From the NCBI RefSeq assembly GCF_023806635.1, contig NZ_JAMTDQ010000064.1:1-64000 (forward strand): a stretch of DNA of 64,000 nt, given 5' to 3'. Shown piece by piece: positions 1 through 10,708 of this stretch. Within the stretch, counting starts at the first letter, position 1. Each line of letters begins with the position of its first letter. The translations under genes and the position numbers were made by a program. Source of the DNA: Accumulibacter sp. (GTDB lineage: Bacteria; Pseudomonadota; Gammaproteobacteria; Burkholderiales; Rhodocyclaceae). Below the pieces are notes generated by a model. That model was not told where the DNA came from and did not search any database. It was given only the letters and a program-made list of their open reading frames with translations.

Positions 1-551
1 GCGCCAACCTCAGCCAACCACCGCCTTGCGCGGATTTGAAATGAGAAGTGCTGGCGACCTGCCCGCCGTCCGACCCTGCCCGTATCGCTGCGCCTTGCTG
101 TCGGTCGTCGTCAACGACCGCAGCCGCTCGCGGTGCTTGAAGCGCTGGCGGACCGTTTCCGCAATCGACTGCGGTGCCGTGCGCCAGCGCCCAGATCCAT
201 GCGCAGGACGACAACCGGACGAAGTTCGCGCATGGCTGCATCGCGTCGCCGCAGGTGATGAATGCCGACCGCTTCGACCTCGACCGCGCGAAGTGATCGG
301 CGGGCTCCTGACCGCGGCAACCTGCGTCGCGGGACTGCTTGGTCCGATCGCCTGCGGCGGAGCATCTGGCCCGTCCGTGCTGGAGCCGACTCCTTCCAAC
401 CAGACCAGATTGCTGCCGCGCCTGGCCCGCAGTGGAGGCAGAAGCGGAACGGGTCGCCCATTTCGTCCGCGCATCGCCGCGAGTCGCAGGTAGCGATCCG
501 TCGATTGTGGTTACAATGCGCGACTGATCCTCAGCTTCCCGGGGAAGCACC
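1..551. other. Window edge, no convincing complete gene
   Basis: I cannot support a complete gene here. Open frames exist on both strands but their translations are rich in Arg, Ser and Pro, as expected of shadow frames in GC-rich DNA. The only stretch with codon use like real genes is a short plus-strand frame ending at 294-296, listed separately. The last 50 bases hold the start region of the next gene. Confidence 0.5.
141..296 (+). pseudogene. Possible C-terminal gene remnant
   Basis: This open frame has no start codon that I can justify, and it ends in TGA at 294-296. Its last 32 codons use almost exclusively G or C in the third position and translate to a natural-looking tail ending in MNADRFDLDRAK. 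An in-frame stop lies just upstream at 138-140. It could be the surviving 3' end of a gene broken by a frameshift or deletion, or chance. I do not recognise the family. Confidence 0.2.
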
Positions 552-953
552 GTGTTCGATCGTGCGCGCCTGCCATTCCGTACCTTCCTGATCGCCTGCT
601 GGCTGCTGCCTGGCCTGAGCGCCTGCGACTCGGCGCAGCAGGCGGTCGGCATCGAGCCGGCCGGCGCGAAGCTCGCGCGCCTGGACGCCGAGGGCAAGGC
701 GGTTGGCGGCGCGTGTCGACAATCCGGGCGGGCGATCGAGGACTGCTACTCGATCTATTCCTGGCTCCCGAAGGCCTCGATCTACGAGGGCTGGCGCGAC
801 ATGGACATCTACATGCGCGAGAACAAGCTCGAAACCGTCGAGCCACAGCTGCCGCCGCCGCAACCCCCCGGCAGCAAGAAGAAGAGGGCTCCCGCCAGCG
901 AGCCCGCCGAAGGCGAAGGCAAGTCGGCTGCGAAGCCGACGGCGAAGGAATAG
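552..953 (+). CDS. Small proline/lysine-rich lipoprotein, function unknown
   Basis: The protein has 133 residues and a GTG start preceded by a purine-rich GGGGAAG. The N-terminus is a lipoprotein signal: positive residues, a hydrophobic run and the lipobox LSAC at about residues 22-25, so the mature protein would be anchored by a lipid-modified cysteine. The middle, around DCYSIYSWLPKASIYEG, looks folded. The last 40 residues are a low-complexity Pro/Lys/Ala/Glu tail. It stands alone between an uncertain region and a convergent aldo/keto reductase. No function can be given. Confidence 0.7.
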   Translation: MFDRARLPFRTFLIACWLLPGLSACDSAQQAVGIEPAGAKLARLDAEGKAVGGACRQSGRAIEDCYSIYSWLPKASIYEGWRDMDIYMRENKLETVEPQLPPPQPPGSKKKRAPASEPAEGEGKSAAKPTAKE

Positions 954-1082
954 AAACCATCGCGTCGTCCCGCATGCGGTCAGCAGCACCCACGCACATC
1001 CCGCTGACGCGCTGACCATCGACCCCAGAGCGGAGCGCTCCCGCCGATTGCGCCTGTTCGCGACGCCCTCACCGACTCGTGT

Positions 1083-2120
1083 TCACGGAGCCGGGTTGCC
1101 GTGGCGCAGGTGGATCGCGTCGACCTCCGTCAACAGCGCGGGCGACAGAGGCAGGGCCAGCGCGGCCAGGTCCTCGTCGAGCTGCGCGACGCTGGTGGCG
1201 CCGATGATGGTGCTGGCGACGAACCAGCGTGAGTAGACGAAGGCCAGTGCCAGTTGCGTCGGCGTCAGCCCGTTCCGGGCCGCCAGTTCGACGTAGGCGC
1301 CCACCGCCGGTGCGACGCCAGCCTTGCCGTAGCGCTGGCCGAAACCGGGAAATTCGTTGATGCGGCCGGCCGCCTGCGGGTCGCGCAGGTACTTGCCGGT
1401 CAGGATACCGAAAGCGAGCGGCGAGTAGGGTAACAGGCTGACCCCCTCGCGATGGCAGACCTCGGCGAGCCCGTTTTCGTACACCCGGTTGAGCAGGTTG
1501 TAGGCATTCTGCAGCGAGACCGGTCGCGGCAAACCGTTCTCGCGGGCAAGGCGGACGAACTCCATGACACCCCAGGGATGCTCGTTCGAAAGGCCATAGT
1601 GGCGGATCTTGCCCTCGCGCATCAGCCTCGCCAGAGCCTCGATCGTTTCCAGAATGGACGTCGCCGCGTGCTCTTTCGCCGGATCGAATTGCCACTGGCC
1701 GAACATCGGCTGATTGCGCGCCGGCCAGTGCAGTTGATAGAGGTCGATGTGGTCGATCTGCAGTCGCCGCAGCGAGCCCTCGACCGCGCTGCGCAGACTG
1801 CCGTAGTCGAATGCGTGTTCGCCGCCGCGTATCCAGTGGAGGCCGCGCGACGGTCCGGCAGCCTTGCTGGCAATGACGAGGCGGTCGCGCGCCTGCCGGC
1901 GCAGCCAGCTGCCGACGATCTCCTCGGTACGGCCGCAGCTTGCCGCCCGCGGTGGCACCGGGTACATCTCGGCGGTGTCGATGAAGTTGATCCCGGCTGC
2001 CAGCGCCCGGTCGAGCTGCGCGTGGCCTTGCGCTTCGCTGTTCTGTTGTCCGAAGGTCATCGTGCCGAGGCAGATCTCCGACACCTGCAGGTCGCTGTTG
2101 CCAAGGAATCTGCGCTGCAT
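1083..2120 (-). CDS. Aldo/keto reductase (Tas-like)
   Basis: This is an NADP(H)-dependent aldo/keto reductase of about 345 residues, the usual length for the Tas/YajO-type branch. The catalytic tetrad is readable: Asp48 and Tyr53 in NFIDTAEMY, Lys86 in IASKAAG, and the His of QLHWP. I chose the ATG at 2120 because homologues begin at MQRRFLGNSDL and GGGAGAAG precedes it. The frame is open about 29 codons further upstream, but that extension looks non-coding. The physiological substrate cannot be read from the sequence. The gene is transcribed away from the DUF1631 gene. Confidence 0.88.
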   Translation of the reverse strand: MQRRFLGNSDLQVSEICLGTMTFGQQNSEAQGHAQLDRALAAGINFIDTAEMYPVPPRAASCGRTEEIVGSWLRRQARDRLVIASKAAGPSRGLHWIRGGEHAFDYGSLRSAVEGSLRRLQIDHIDLYQLHWPARNQPMFGQWQFDPAKEHAATSILETIEALARLMREGKIRHYGLSNEHPWGVMEFVRLARENGLPRPVSLQNAYNLLNRVYENGLAEVCHREGVSLLPYSPLAFGILTGKYLRDPQAAGRINEFPGFGQRYGKAGVAPAVGAYVELAARNGLTPTQLALAFVYSRWFVASTIIGATSVAQLDEDLAALALPLSPALLTEVDAIHLRHGNPAP

Positions 2121-2212
2121 GTCTTCTCCCACCCGTCGCCCGGCGACGGTCAAAAAGAGCCTCGGCACGGCCGTGCGCGAGGCGAAAGGCCCGCTGCCAT
2201 CGTGCAAAGGCG

Positions 2213-2242
2213 TTCATCAGGACGGATGTCGTCGTCTATAAT
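2213..2242 (+). promoter_or_regulatory. Candidate sigma-70 promoter for the DUF1631 gene
   Basis: A perfect -10 TATAAT at 2237-2242 is preceded, with 18 bases between, by TTCATC at 2213-2218. It lies about 115 bases upstream of the DUF1631 start and points towards it. The -35 is a weak match. Confidence 0.45.
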
Positions 2243-2358
2243 CGGGACGATGATCCCGCCGGCGCTGCAACGCGGTCTGCAGCGGCCAACCGGACGCCAA
2301 TACGATACAACAAACGAGACCACCCGAGATCTGCGCGGGCAACCCGAAGGCTCGACCG

Positions 2359-4449
2359 ATGCCTCCATACGAACCGCCAACCTGTCGCCCCGGCGAGCGG
2401 CAACTCGCCCTGACCCGCGCCAGCAGGGAGATTCTCCAGCGCCGGCTGGGTGAGATCGTCAGGATCTGCGCCGCACATTCGCCGGCGGCCGCAGAGGCTT
2501 TCGAGCGAGAGATCGGTGAAGCGCATGACGAGCTGCTGTCCACCCACTCGGACGACGACTTCGGGCAGACCAGCGAGTTGACGGCTTCGCGCCTTACCCT
2601 GATGGGCGACGACGATCTCGAACTCGACATCCGCATCCGCAACGTCGGCAGCCGCCTGCGTGAGGCCGGCGGGCGCGCTCTGTCCCGCTGCCAGTCGCGC
2701 TACCGGACGCTGCTCGGCTGGGCGGCGAGCAATGACGGCGACGAACCACTGGGTCCGGAAGTGATCTGCCTCGGACTCTGGGCGCTGTCCCGCGAGGCGA
2801 CACGCAGCCTCGACGAGGCGCTGACCCTGCTCGAGCGGATCGAACAGCGGCTGCTGCAGCAACTTCCCCTGATCTACGGCGAGATCGACGACTTCCTCGC
2901 CAGCCAGGGCGTCGAAGCGGCGCCGATCGAGAGCCGGCAGACGGCGGACACGGGAACGGTGACGGTGCCATCGCCACGGAGCCCGGCCAGCCATGGCCAG
3001 TCGTCGAGTTCGGCACTGCAGGACTTCGTCCGGCAGCAGGCCGCCGGCACGCCAACGGCCAGCGCAGCCCCGTTGGCCGGCGCTGACGGCCCGCAGGCCG
3101 GCAGTCCGACGCTCGACACGGCAGCGCTCGTCATGCTCCAGCATCTGCTCGCCCGGCTGACGGCACTCGAGGCACGCGCCTCGACAGCAGACGGCACGGC
3201 CACCAGCACTGCAGGCGCTGCTGCGCCGCGATCGCGGGATCTCGATCTCCCGGCAGGGCGACCGGAAGCGGTCATCATCGACACCATGGCGCTGATCTTC
3301 GAAGCCATGTTCGAGTCGGATGAGTTGCCGGACGTCATCCGTGCGGCGCTCGGCAACCTGCAGATTCCCTTGCTGAAGGTGGCGATCGTCGACCCGGCGC
3401 TGCTCGCCAACGAGACTCACCCCGCCCGCCTGCTACTCAACCGGATCGGCCATGCGGCGCTGGGCCTCTCGCGCGATGCGCCATCGGGGCACCCGCTGTG
3501 CGCGCGGCTGTGCCGGCTGGCCGCAACGGCGCGGGCAGCGCTTGGACGAAAGCCGATCGATCTCGACAACCTGCTCGCCGATCTCGCAACGCTGATCGAC
3601 GAACGCGAGCGGGCGATCCGGGCGTCTGCCGAACCGTATGAGCAGATGGTGCGCGCGCACGAGAACAGACGATACGCCAGCCAACTGGCTGCGACCTGGC
3701 TGCGAACCAGCCTGGCACGGACACACGCGGCCGAGATCGCCGTCTTTCTCGAGACGTACTGGCTGCGCGTGATGATCTCTGCCGGCGCCGAAGGGGGCCC
3801 AAACGGCGAGCTCTGGCAGCAGCACAGCCGAACCGCCGACGATCTGATCTGGAGCGTGCTGCCGAAACAGGGCCCAGAGGAGCGCAAGCGGCTCGCCGGG
3901 ATGGCTTCCTCACTGCTCAAGCGGATCGCCGATGGCCTCGACGCGATCGGCATCAGCGCGGACGAGCGCAAGCCCTTCCTCGACCGGCTCTTCGACCTGC
4001 AGACGGCAGCCCTGCGCAACCAGCCGACTGCTGCCCCGGCAGGAGAGGGGCCTGCAGGCGCGCGGCCGACGAGCAGGTTTGCCGAGGCGCTCAGGGACGC
4101 TGCTGGAAGCGGCGCGCAACTGATCGAGGACGGCGGGCGGCGGGTACGCTATCTGGGCAGTGCAAGCAGCGAGCGCCCGGCGCAGGCAAGCGCCACGGCC
4201 GGTTTCAAGGTCGGGGAATGGCTGCGCTTCAGCCTGCCGGATGCCGCACCAGTTTGCGGTCTGAGCTGCTGGCTGGACCCGGCCGGGGCGACGGCCCTCC
4301 TGTTCAACCCGGACTGGAGTTGGGCGGTGGCGGCACATCGCTCCTTCTTCGACCGCCAGATTGCCAGCGGCAGGGCACGCATCGTGTCACGCGTCGGCCT
4401 CTTCGACGCCGCCGCCGAACGTGCCCTTCGCCGTCTGGGCGGGGGTTGA
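2359..4449 (+). CDS. DUF1631 family protein
   Basis: This 696-residue protein belongs to the DUF1631 family, found mainly in beta- and gammaproteobacteria and sometimes misnamed thymidine phosphorylase. An N-terminal helical part of about 180 residues (ending near DDFLASQGVEAA) is followed by an Ala/Ser/Thr-rich linker. Then comes the long alpha-helical DUF1631 core, with IDTMALIFEAMFES and LLNRIGHAAL. A compact C-terminal segment, starting near FKVGEWLRFSL and containing LLFNPDWSWAVA, could be a beta-barrel of PilZ type (inference). No catalytic motif or signal peptide is visible. The family has no established biochemical function that I know. Confidence 0.85.
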   Translation: MPPYEPPTCRPGERQLALTRASREILQRRLGEIVRICAAHSPAAAEAFEREIGEAHDELLSTHSDDDFGQTSELTASRLTLMGDDDLELDIRIRNVGSRLREAGGRALSRCQSRYRTLLGWAASNDGDEPLGPEVICLGLWALSREATRSLDEALTLLERIEQRLLQQLPLIYGEIDDFLASQGVEAAPIESRQTADTGTVTVPSPRSPASHGQSSSSALQDFVRQQAAGTPTASAAPLAGADGPQAGSPTLDTAALVMLQHLLARLTALEARASTADGTATSTAGAAAPRSRDLDLPAGRPEAVIIDTMALIFEAMFESDELPDVIRAALGNLQIPLLKVAIVDPALLANETHPARLLLNRIGHAALGLSRDAPSGHPLCARLCRLAATARAALGRKPIDLDNLLADLATLIDERERAIRASAEPYEQMVRAHENRRYASQLAATWLRTSLARTHAAEIAVFLETYWLRVMISAGAEGGPNGELWQQHSRTADDLIWSVLPKQGPEERKRLAGMASSLLKRIADGLDAIGISADERKPFLDRLFDLQTAALRNQPTAAPAGEGPAGARPTSRFAEALRDAAGSGAQLIEDGGRRVRYLGSASSERPAQASATAGFKVGEWLRFSLPDAAPVCGLSCWLDPAGATALLFNPDWSWAVAAHRSFFDRQIASGRARIVSRVGLFDAAAERALRRLGGG

Positions 4450-4482
4450 GCCGGTCGCGCTCGGGCAGCCGGCGCGGCGCAG

Positions 4483-4512
4483 CCGACTGCAGTCTGGCAA
4501 GCGATGTATAAT
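4483..4512 (+). promoter_or_regulatory. Candidate promoter for rhlE
   Basis: TATAAT at 4507-4512 is preceded by CCGACT at 4483-4488, with an 18-base spacer. The -10 is perfect and the -35 weak. Transcription would begin about 40 bases before the rhlE start codon. Confidence 0.42.
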
Positions 4513-4558
4513 CAGTCTTATATGAGACTGATGATGACCCGATCCCGAGGTTCCGCGC

Positions 4559-6016
<1,458 letters not shown>

Positions 6017-6043
<27 letters not shown>

Positions 6044-6832
6044 CGCCACTTCGACCGCTGGCCGGGCGACCTGCTCGGCTGTCGCCGCATCGACGACTTT
6101 CAGGATGGCGAGCGAAATGTTGTCGCCATCGCCGTTGCCCAGTGCGCGCGCGCGCCCGATCAGCAGCTCCGATGCCTCGCGTGCGGACGAGGAGCCGTTG
6201 ATCACCCACGCCAGTTCCTGATCGGTGAAATAGGCCCAGAGGCCGTCGGAACAGAGGAGGAAAGTGTCTCCGGGCTGCAGGCTCGCGCTCTCGCCGAAGG
6301 CGATCTTCGGCAGCTCGATGCCACCGAGCGAAGTCAGCAGGATGTTGCGGTTGGGGTGAACCAGCGCCTGTTCGGGTGTCAGCCGCCCCTGCACCACGAG
6401 TTGCTCGACGTAGGAATGATCGGTGCTGCGAAAGATCAGGCTGTCGCCGCGAAAGTGGTAGAGACGGCTGTCGCCGCAGTGTGCCCAGCTCACCTTGCCC
6501 GGTTGCAGGAGCAGCATGACCGCCGTGCTGTGCGGGTCCTTCTCGTTGATGAAACGCGATGCCTTGATCAGCATGTGCGCCTCATTGAGGCTCGACTCGA
6601 GCAGGATCCGGGCCGAATCGTTGCGTGCCGAAAAGCCCTCGAGGTTGTTGCGCGCGGTGTGCACCACCTGCTTGGCGGCGATCACACCGCCAGTGTGCCC
6701 GCCCATGCCGTCCGCCACGACGGCGAGGACGACGCCACCGCCACGCGGATGCGGCACGATGGCGGCACGGTCCTGCTGTTCACGGCGATCGCCCTGATGC
6801 TGGGCAACGCAGGCATCAACTGAAATCCCCAT
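6017..6832 (-). CDS. PP2C-type serine/threonine phosphatase
   Basis: The protein has 271 residues and the PP2C/PPM metal-dependent protein phosphatase fold. Metal-ligand motifs are visible: Asp21 in QQDR, Asp41-Gly42 in VVADGMGGHTGG, HCGDSRLY, CSDGLW and the last Asp in GDGDNISLAI. I chose the ATG at 6832, which follows GAGGGAC, because the family begins at MGISVDACVAQHQG; a 21-codon upstream extension looks like noise. It should remove phosphate from Ser/Thr on cytoplasmic proteins. No partner kinase is encoded nearby, so its target is unknown. Confidence 0.88.
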
Positions 6833-6997
6833 GTCCCTCGTCCATTCGCCCCTTCTCCGGCCGCCCACCCCGCACCGCTGCGGCTCTGCCCCCACCGCGT
6901 CCGCCGCAGGACCGCGACGACCGTCTCACGCATGCATCGTGACGTTCAATTCTATCGCTTTCGACGAACGGCAGGTGCGACGAAAATGCGCCTGACT

Positions 6998-8338
6998 TCA
7001 GACATCGCCGACACGCCCGTGGTACCAGAAATCGCCCTTGGCGTCGGTTGCCGCCAGAACGCCGGTGAGGAACCAGCCATCACCGGGCAGCCCGGCATCG
7101 GTGGCCGCGTGCCCCTGCCAGAAACCGAGCGGCACCGCCGGGTCCTCCTCACCGTTGCATACACGATGCACCGCCAGTGCGCCGACGGCGCCTGCACCGA
7201 GCACCGCGCCCTGATGATCCAGGACCGCGACCCGGTGTCCGGGATACGGCTGCCCGAGCGAACCCGGGCTGGTCGGCCAGCGCGCCGCGCCGGGACCGAG
7301 AATGCCGCTGATCCCGGTGCCGCACCAGATCTCACTGATCGTCACGCCGAGCTTCTCCCGCGACCACTTGTGGGTCGCCTCGCTCAGCGGCTGGCCGCTG
7401 CTCGCCAGGGTGCGCAATTCGAGGTCGCAGGTCGCCCGGGGATCCGGCAGCGTCTGCTGCAGCATCTGCAGCGCCGACGGTTCGAGGAGGCAGTTGCGCA
7501 CCGCGTAGTGCTGCAGCAGGGCGAAGGCCTTGCCGGCTTCGAAGGGCCCGTTGTACGCCAGCAGCGGCCGGCCGAAATGCCAGGTCGCCAGCAAACCCTG
7601 CAGGAGGCCGCCGCTGCACACCCAGTCGATGGGCGACCAGAAGAGGTCCGCGTCCTGCGGGAAGCACTCGTGCGCGCTGGCGTAGGCGCCCACATTGCCG
7701 AGCAGGGCCCGCTGCGCAAGCAGAACCCCGTGTGCCCCGCAGGCCGGAGCATCCGGGTAAAGGATCAGCGCCGGGTCGGCGGCCGCCGTGTCCTTCGGTG
7801 TGTAGCTCGGTGAGGCATGTTCGACGACGGCTGCCCAGGGTCTGACTGCCCTGCCGACCGCCGCGCCGACACCGATCACATGCCGCAACGCCGGCAAGCG
7901 GTGGCGCACCTGCGACAGGGCCGGCAAAGCCGTCTCGTCGACGATGGCCAGGTGTGCGCCCGAGTCACGGAGCCGGGGTGCAAGCGCATCGGGCCCGAGC
8001 CGAGGTGCGAGCGGCACCGCGATCGCGCCCATCTGGAGGATCGAGACCAGAGCGATGGCGGCTTCGGGGCGCTGTGGCAAGACGACGGCAACGCGGTCGC
8101 CGGCGACCGTCGCCAGAGCGGCGAGAACGTTGGACAGGCGGTTGGCCTCGCGCTGGATGTCCCAGAAAGTGTGCGCCGAGCTGAAACCGCAGGCATCTTC
8201 GTAGTACAGCGCGAAACGACCACGATCGCCGGCCCAGCGGCCGCAGACATCGTCGGCGATGTTGAACCGCGCCGGAACCCGCCAGCGAAAGCTGCGGCTG
8301 CGTTGCTGCTGATCACCGGCCTGACTGTCGCTCGCCAC
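6998..8338 (-). CDS. Acyl-CoA synthetase-like protein with lost catalytic motifs
   Basis: This 446-residue protein resembles the N-terminal domain of medium-chain acyl-CoA or benzoate-CoA synthetases: FNIADD at the start, the F-W-D-I-Q-R-EANRLSNVL segment, and GDRVAVVLPQRPEA. The adenylation signatures are eroded. The P-loop region reads ILYPDAPACGAHGVLL, with no TSGTTG-x-PKG. The usual TGD near the end is TGVLA. Translation stops at YHGRVGDV, exactly where the C-terminal lid domain with the catalytic lysine should begin. It is probably catalytically dead. The GTG start at 8338 is my choice, 35 bases after the glcF stop; its ribosome site is weak. Confidence 0.7.
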   Translation of the reverse strand: MASDSQAGDQQQRSRSFRWRVPARFNIADDVCGRWAGDRGRFALYYEDACGFSSAHTFWDIQREANRLSNVLAALATVAGDRVAVVLPQRPEAAIALVSILQMGAIAVPLAPRLGPDALAPRLRDSGAHLAIVDETALPALSQVRHRLPALRHVIGVGAAVGRAVRPWAAVVEHASPSYTPKDTAAADPALILYPDAPACGAHGVLLAQRALLGNVGAYASAHECFPQDADLFWSPIDWVCSGGLLQGLLATWHFGRPLLAYNGPFEAGKAFALLQHYAVRNCLLEPSALQMLQQTLPDPRATCDLELRTLASSGQPLSEATHKWSREKLGVTISEIWCGTGISGILGPGAARWPTSPGSLGQPYPGHRVAVLDHQGAVLGAGAVGALAVHRVCNGEEDPAVPLGFWQGHAATDAGLPGDGWFLTGVLAATDAKGDFWYHGRVGDV

Positions 8339-8373
8339 CGTCTGCCCGCCGTTCCTCGTCCCTGCGCCGACGC

Positions 8374-9627
8374 TCAGGAAGCCATTCCCAAGCGTTCGTC
8401 GATGAGTTCGATCCAATGCCGTACCGGCGTCGCGCTGCCACTCTGCAGGTGCGTCTGGCAGCCGATGTTGGCGGTGACCAGGAACACCGGCCGGCCGGCA
8501 TTCATTGCCGCCAGCTTGTTGTCCCGCAGTTGCGTCGCCAGTACCGGCTGGCTGATCGAATAGGTACCCGCTGATCCACAGCACAGGTGTGGGTCGGCAA
8601 CCGGCGACAACTGATAGCCGGCGGCTGCGAGCAGGCCCTCGACGACGCCCCGGATCTTCTGCGCGTGCTGCAGCGTGCACGGCGAATGGAAGGCAAGCCG
8701 CTCACCGCTGCCGCCGCCTGCCGCGCGCAGCAGTTCGACGAGACGATCCTGCTCACCGGCGAGGATCTCCGAAACGTCCCGCGTCATCTGCGCGATGCGC
8801 GCCGCCTTTGCCGCATAGGCCGGGTCGTTCTGCAGGACTTCGCCGTAGACACGCACATGCTCGCCGCAACCCGAAGCGGTCATGACGAACGCCTCGACGC
8901 GGCCGCTTTCGACCTCCGGCCACCACGCGTCGATCACCTGGCGCATGTCGTCGAGTGCCTTTTCCTGCGCCTGCAGGTGGTAGCGCAAGGCACCACAGCA
9001 TGCGGCAGCGGGTACCTCGGCGAGCTCGATGCCGAGGCGGTCGAGGACTCGTGCGGTCGCGGCGTTGGTGGCCGGGGTCAGCGTCGGCTGTACGCAGCCG
9101 GCCAACGCGATCATGCGTCGCCGGTGCCCTGCGGCGCGCGGCCACGGCAGCGCAGCGCGAGCCGCGGCAGGCGGCACCTTGTCGGCCAGCGCGCGCGGCA
9201 ACAGTGGTCGCATCGCCTGGCCGAGCCGCACCGCCGGTCCGAAGATCCAGTTGCGCGGCAGCGCCTCACAGAGCAGGAAACGCATCGCCCGCGCCGCCAG
9301 CGGCCGCGGCACCTTGTGCTCGACGACTTCGCGCCCGATCTCGAGCAGCCGGTGATAGCGGACTCCCGAGGGGCAGGTCGTCTCGCAGGAACGACAACTC
9401 AGGCAGCGGTCGAGATGCAGCTGCGTCGTCTCGCTGACCGGTCCGCCTTCGAGCATCTGCTTGATCAGGTAGATGCGACCGCGCGGCCCGTCGAGTTCGT
9501 CGCCGAGCAGCTGGAAGGTCGGGCAGGTGGCCGTGCAGAAGCCGCAATGGACGCAGCTGCGCAGAATGGCGTCAGCCTCGCGGCCAGCCGGTGTGTCGCG
9601 GATGAAATCGGCTAGATTGGTCTGCAT
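8374..9627 (-). CDS. glcF: Glycolate oxidase iron-sulfur subunit
   Basis: GlcF, 417 residues, is the electron-transfer subunit of glycolate dehydrogenase, which oxidises glycolate to glyoxylate at the inner face of the membrane. Two ferredoxin-type 4Fe-4S motifs are clear: Cys25, 28, 31 and 35 in CVHCGFCTATCP, and CLSCRSCETTCP near residue 83. Two cysteine-rich CCG repeats follow (CCGALRYH and CCGSAGTYS). It is the last gene of glcD-glcE-glcF, 13 bases after glcE. Glyoxylate made here is a substrate for the malyl-CoA lyase encoded 48 kb away. Confidence 0.94.
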   Translation of the reverse strand: MQTNLADFIRDTPAGREADAILRSCVHCGFCTATCPTFQLLGDELDGPRGRIYLIKQMLEGGPVSETTQLHLDRCLSCRSCETTCPSGVRYHRLLEIGREVVEHKVPRPLAARAMRFLLCEALPRNWIFGPAVRLGQAMRPLLPRALADKVPPAAARAALPWPRAAGHRRRMIALAGCVQPTLTPATNAATARVLDRLGIELAEVPAAACCGALRYHLQAQEKALDDMRQVIDAWWPEVESGRVEAFVMTASGCGEHVRVYGEVLQNDPAYAAKAARIAQMTRDVSEILAGEQDRLVELLRAAGGGSGERLAFHSPCTLQHAQKIRGVVEGLLAAAGYQLSPVADPHLCCGSAGTYSISQPVLATQLRDNKLAAMNAGRPVFLVTANIGCQTHLQSGSATPVRHWIELIDERLGMAS

Positions 9628-9640
9628 GGTCGGCGAACTC

Positions 9641-10708
9641 TCATAGGTCCGGATACATCCGGCCGGGATTGAAAATCCCCTGCGGATCGAAAGCCTGCTT
9701 CAGGTTGCGGTGAATCCGCGCCAGCGCTTCGGGCAGCGGCTGGAACACGCCGGCGGCGGCCTTCAGCGTCGCGTCAGCGCGAAACAGGGTGGCATGGCCG
9801 CCGACCCTGGCTGCCGCCGCCCGGATGGCGCCTGCTTCGCCGCCGCGCAGCCAGCGTTGCGCGCCGCCCCATTCGATCAGCGTCGGCCCCAGTCCCAGCG
9901 GCGGAGCCACCGAAGGCAGACCGAGGCGCCACAATGGAGCGTCACCGGCAAAGAAGGCGTGCTCCTGCTCGCGCAGCGACTGCCAGAAGGCATCTGCCAC
10001 CGCCTCATCGAGCAACTCGCCGGCCAGCGTCCGCTGCGCCGCCACCACTGCCGCCGCCGCTCCCGACAGGCGGAGCGTCAGGACGCCGTCGTGCCAGGCC
10101 GAGGCGGAGATCGGCAGCGGCCGCCCCCCCCATTGGTTGAGTCGCTGCAATGCCGCCACCTCGTCGCTGGCAAGACGCAGGCTGCTCTCGGCAACCGGCC
10201 GCGGCAGCACCTTCAAAGACACCTCGAGGATCACGCCGAGCGTACCCAGGCTGCCGGCGAGCAGGCGCGGCACATCGTAGCCGGCGACATTCTTCATCAC
10301 CTGACCACCGAAGGAAAGCACCTCGCCGCGCCCGTCGAGCAGGCGGACGCCGAGGACGAAATCGCGTACGGCGCCCATCGCCTGCCGCCGCGGGCCCGAC
10401 AGTCCGCACGCCAGCATGCCGCCGACCGTCGCCTGCGGCCCGAAAAGCGGCGGCTCGAAGGGCAACCACTGACCCTTCTCGGCGAGGACGGCCGCCAGGT
10501 CGGCGAGGCGGGTTCCGGCGCGAGCGGTCACCACCAGCTCGGTCGGCTCGTAGGCGACGATGCCCCGGTAGTCGCCGACTGCGAAGGGCTCGCCGCTTTC
10601 GGCGCCGCCGTAGAACGACTTGCTGCCGCCGCCGCGAATCGCCAGCTTGCCACCACCGCCGGCAGCTTCCCTGATGCGGCCAGCCCAGTCTTCGAGCAGC
10701 GCGTCCAT
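9641..10708 (-). CDS. glcE: Glycolate oxidase FAD-binding subunit GlcE
   Basis: GlcE is about 355 residues and is the second flavoprotein-fold subunit of glycolate dehydrogenase. It has a shortened PCMH-type FAD-binding domain with RGGGSKSFYGG near the start and ATVGGMLACGLSGPRR further on. The end reads GIFNPGRMYPDL, the typical closing motif of this family. The ATG at 10708 shares one base with the glcD stop (TGATG), so translation is coupled. An in-frame GTG one codon upstream is an alternative. Confidence 0.92.
   Translation of the reverse strand: MDALLEDWAGRIREAAGGGGKLAIRGGGSKSFYGGAESGEPFAVGDYRGIVAYEPTELVVTARAGTRLADLAAVLAEKGQWLPFEPPLFGPQATVGGMLACGLSGPRRQAMGAVRDFVLGVRLLDGRGEVLSFGGQVMKNVAGYDVPRLLAGSLGTLGVILEVSLKVLPRPVAESSLRLASDEVAALQRLNQWGGRPLPISASAWHDGVLTLRLSGAAAAVVAAQRTLAGELLDEAVADAFWQSLREQEHAFFAGDAPLWRLGLPSVAPPLGLGPTLIEWGGAQRWLRGGEAGAIRAAAARVGGHATLFRADATLKAAAGVFQPLPEALARIHRNLKQAFDPQGIFNPGRMYPDL

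Noticed and set aside
10..493. Overlapping 154- and 155-codon frames at the window start
   Set aside because: Both translations are Arg/Pro/Ser-rich with no domain; neither has codon use like the other genes.
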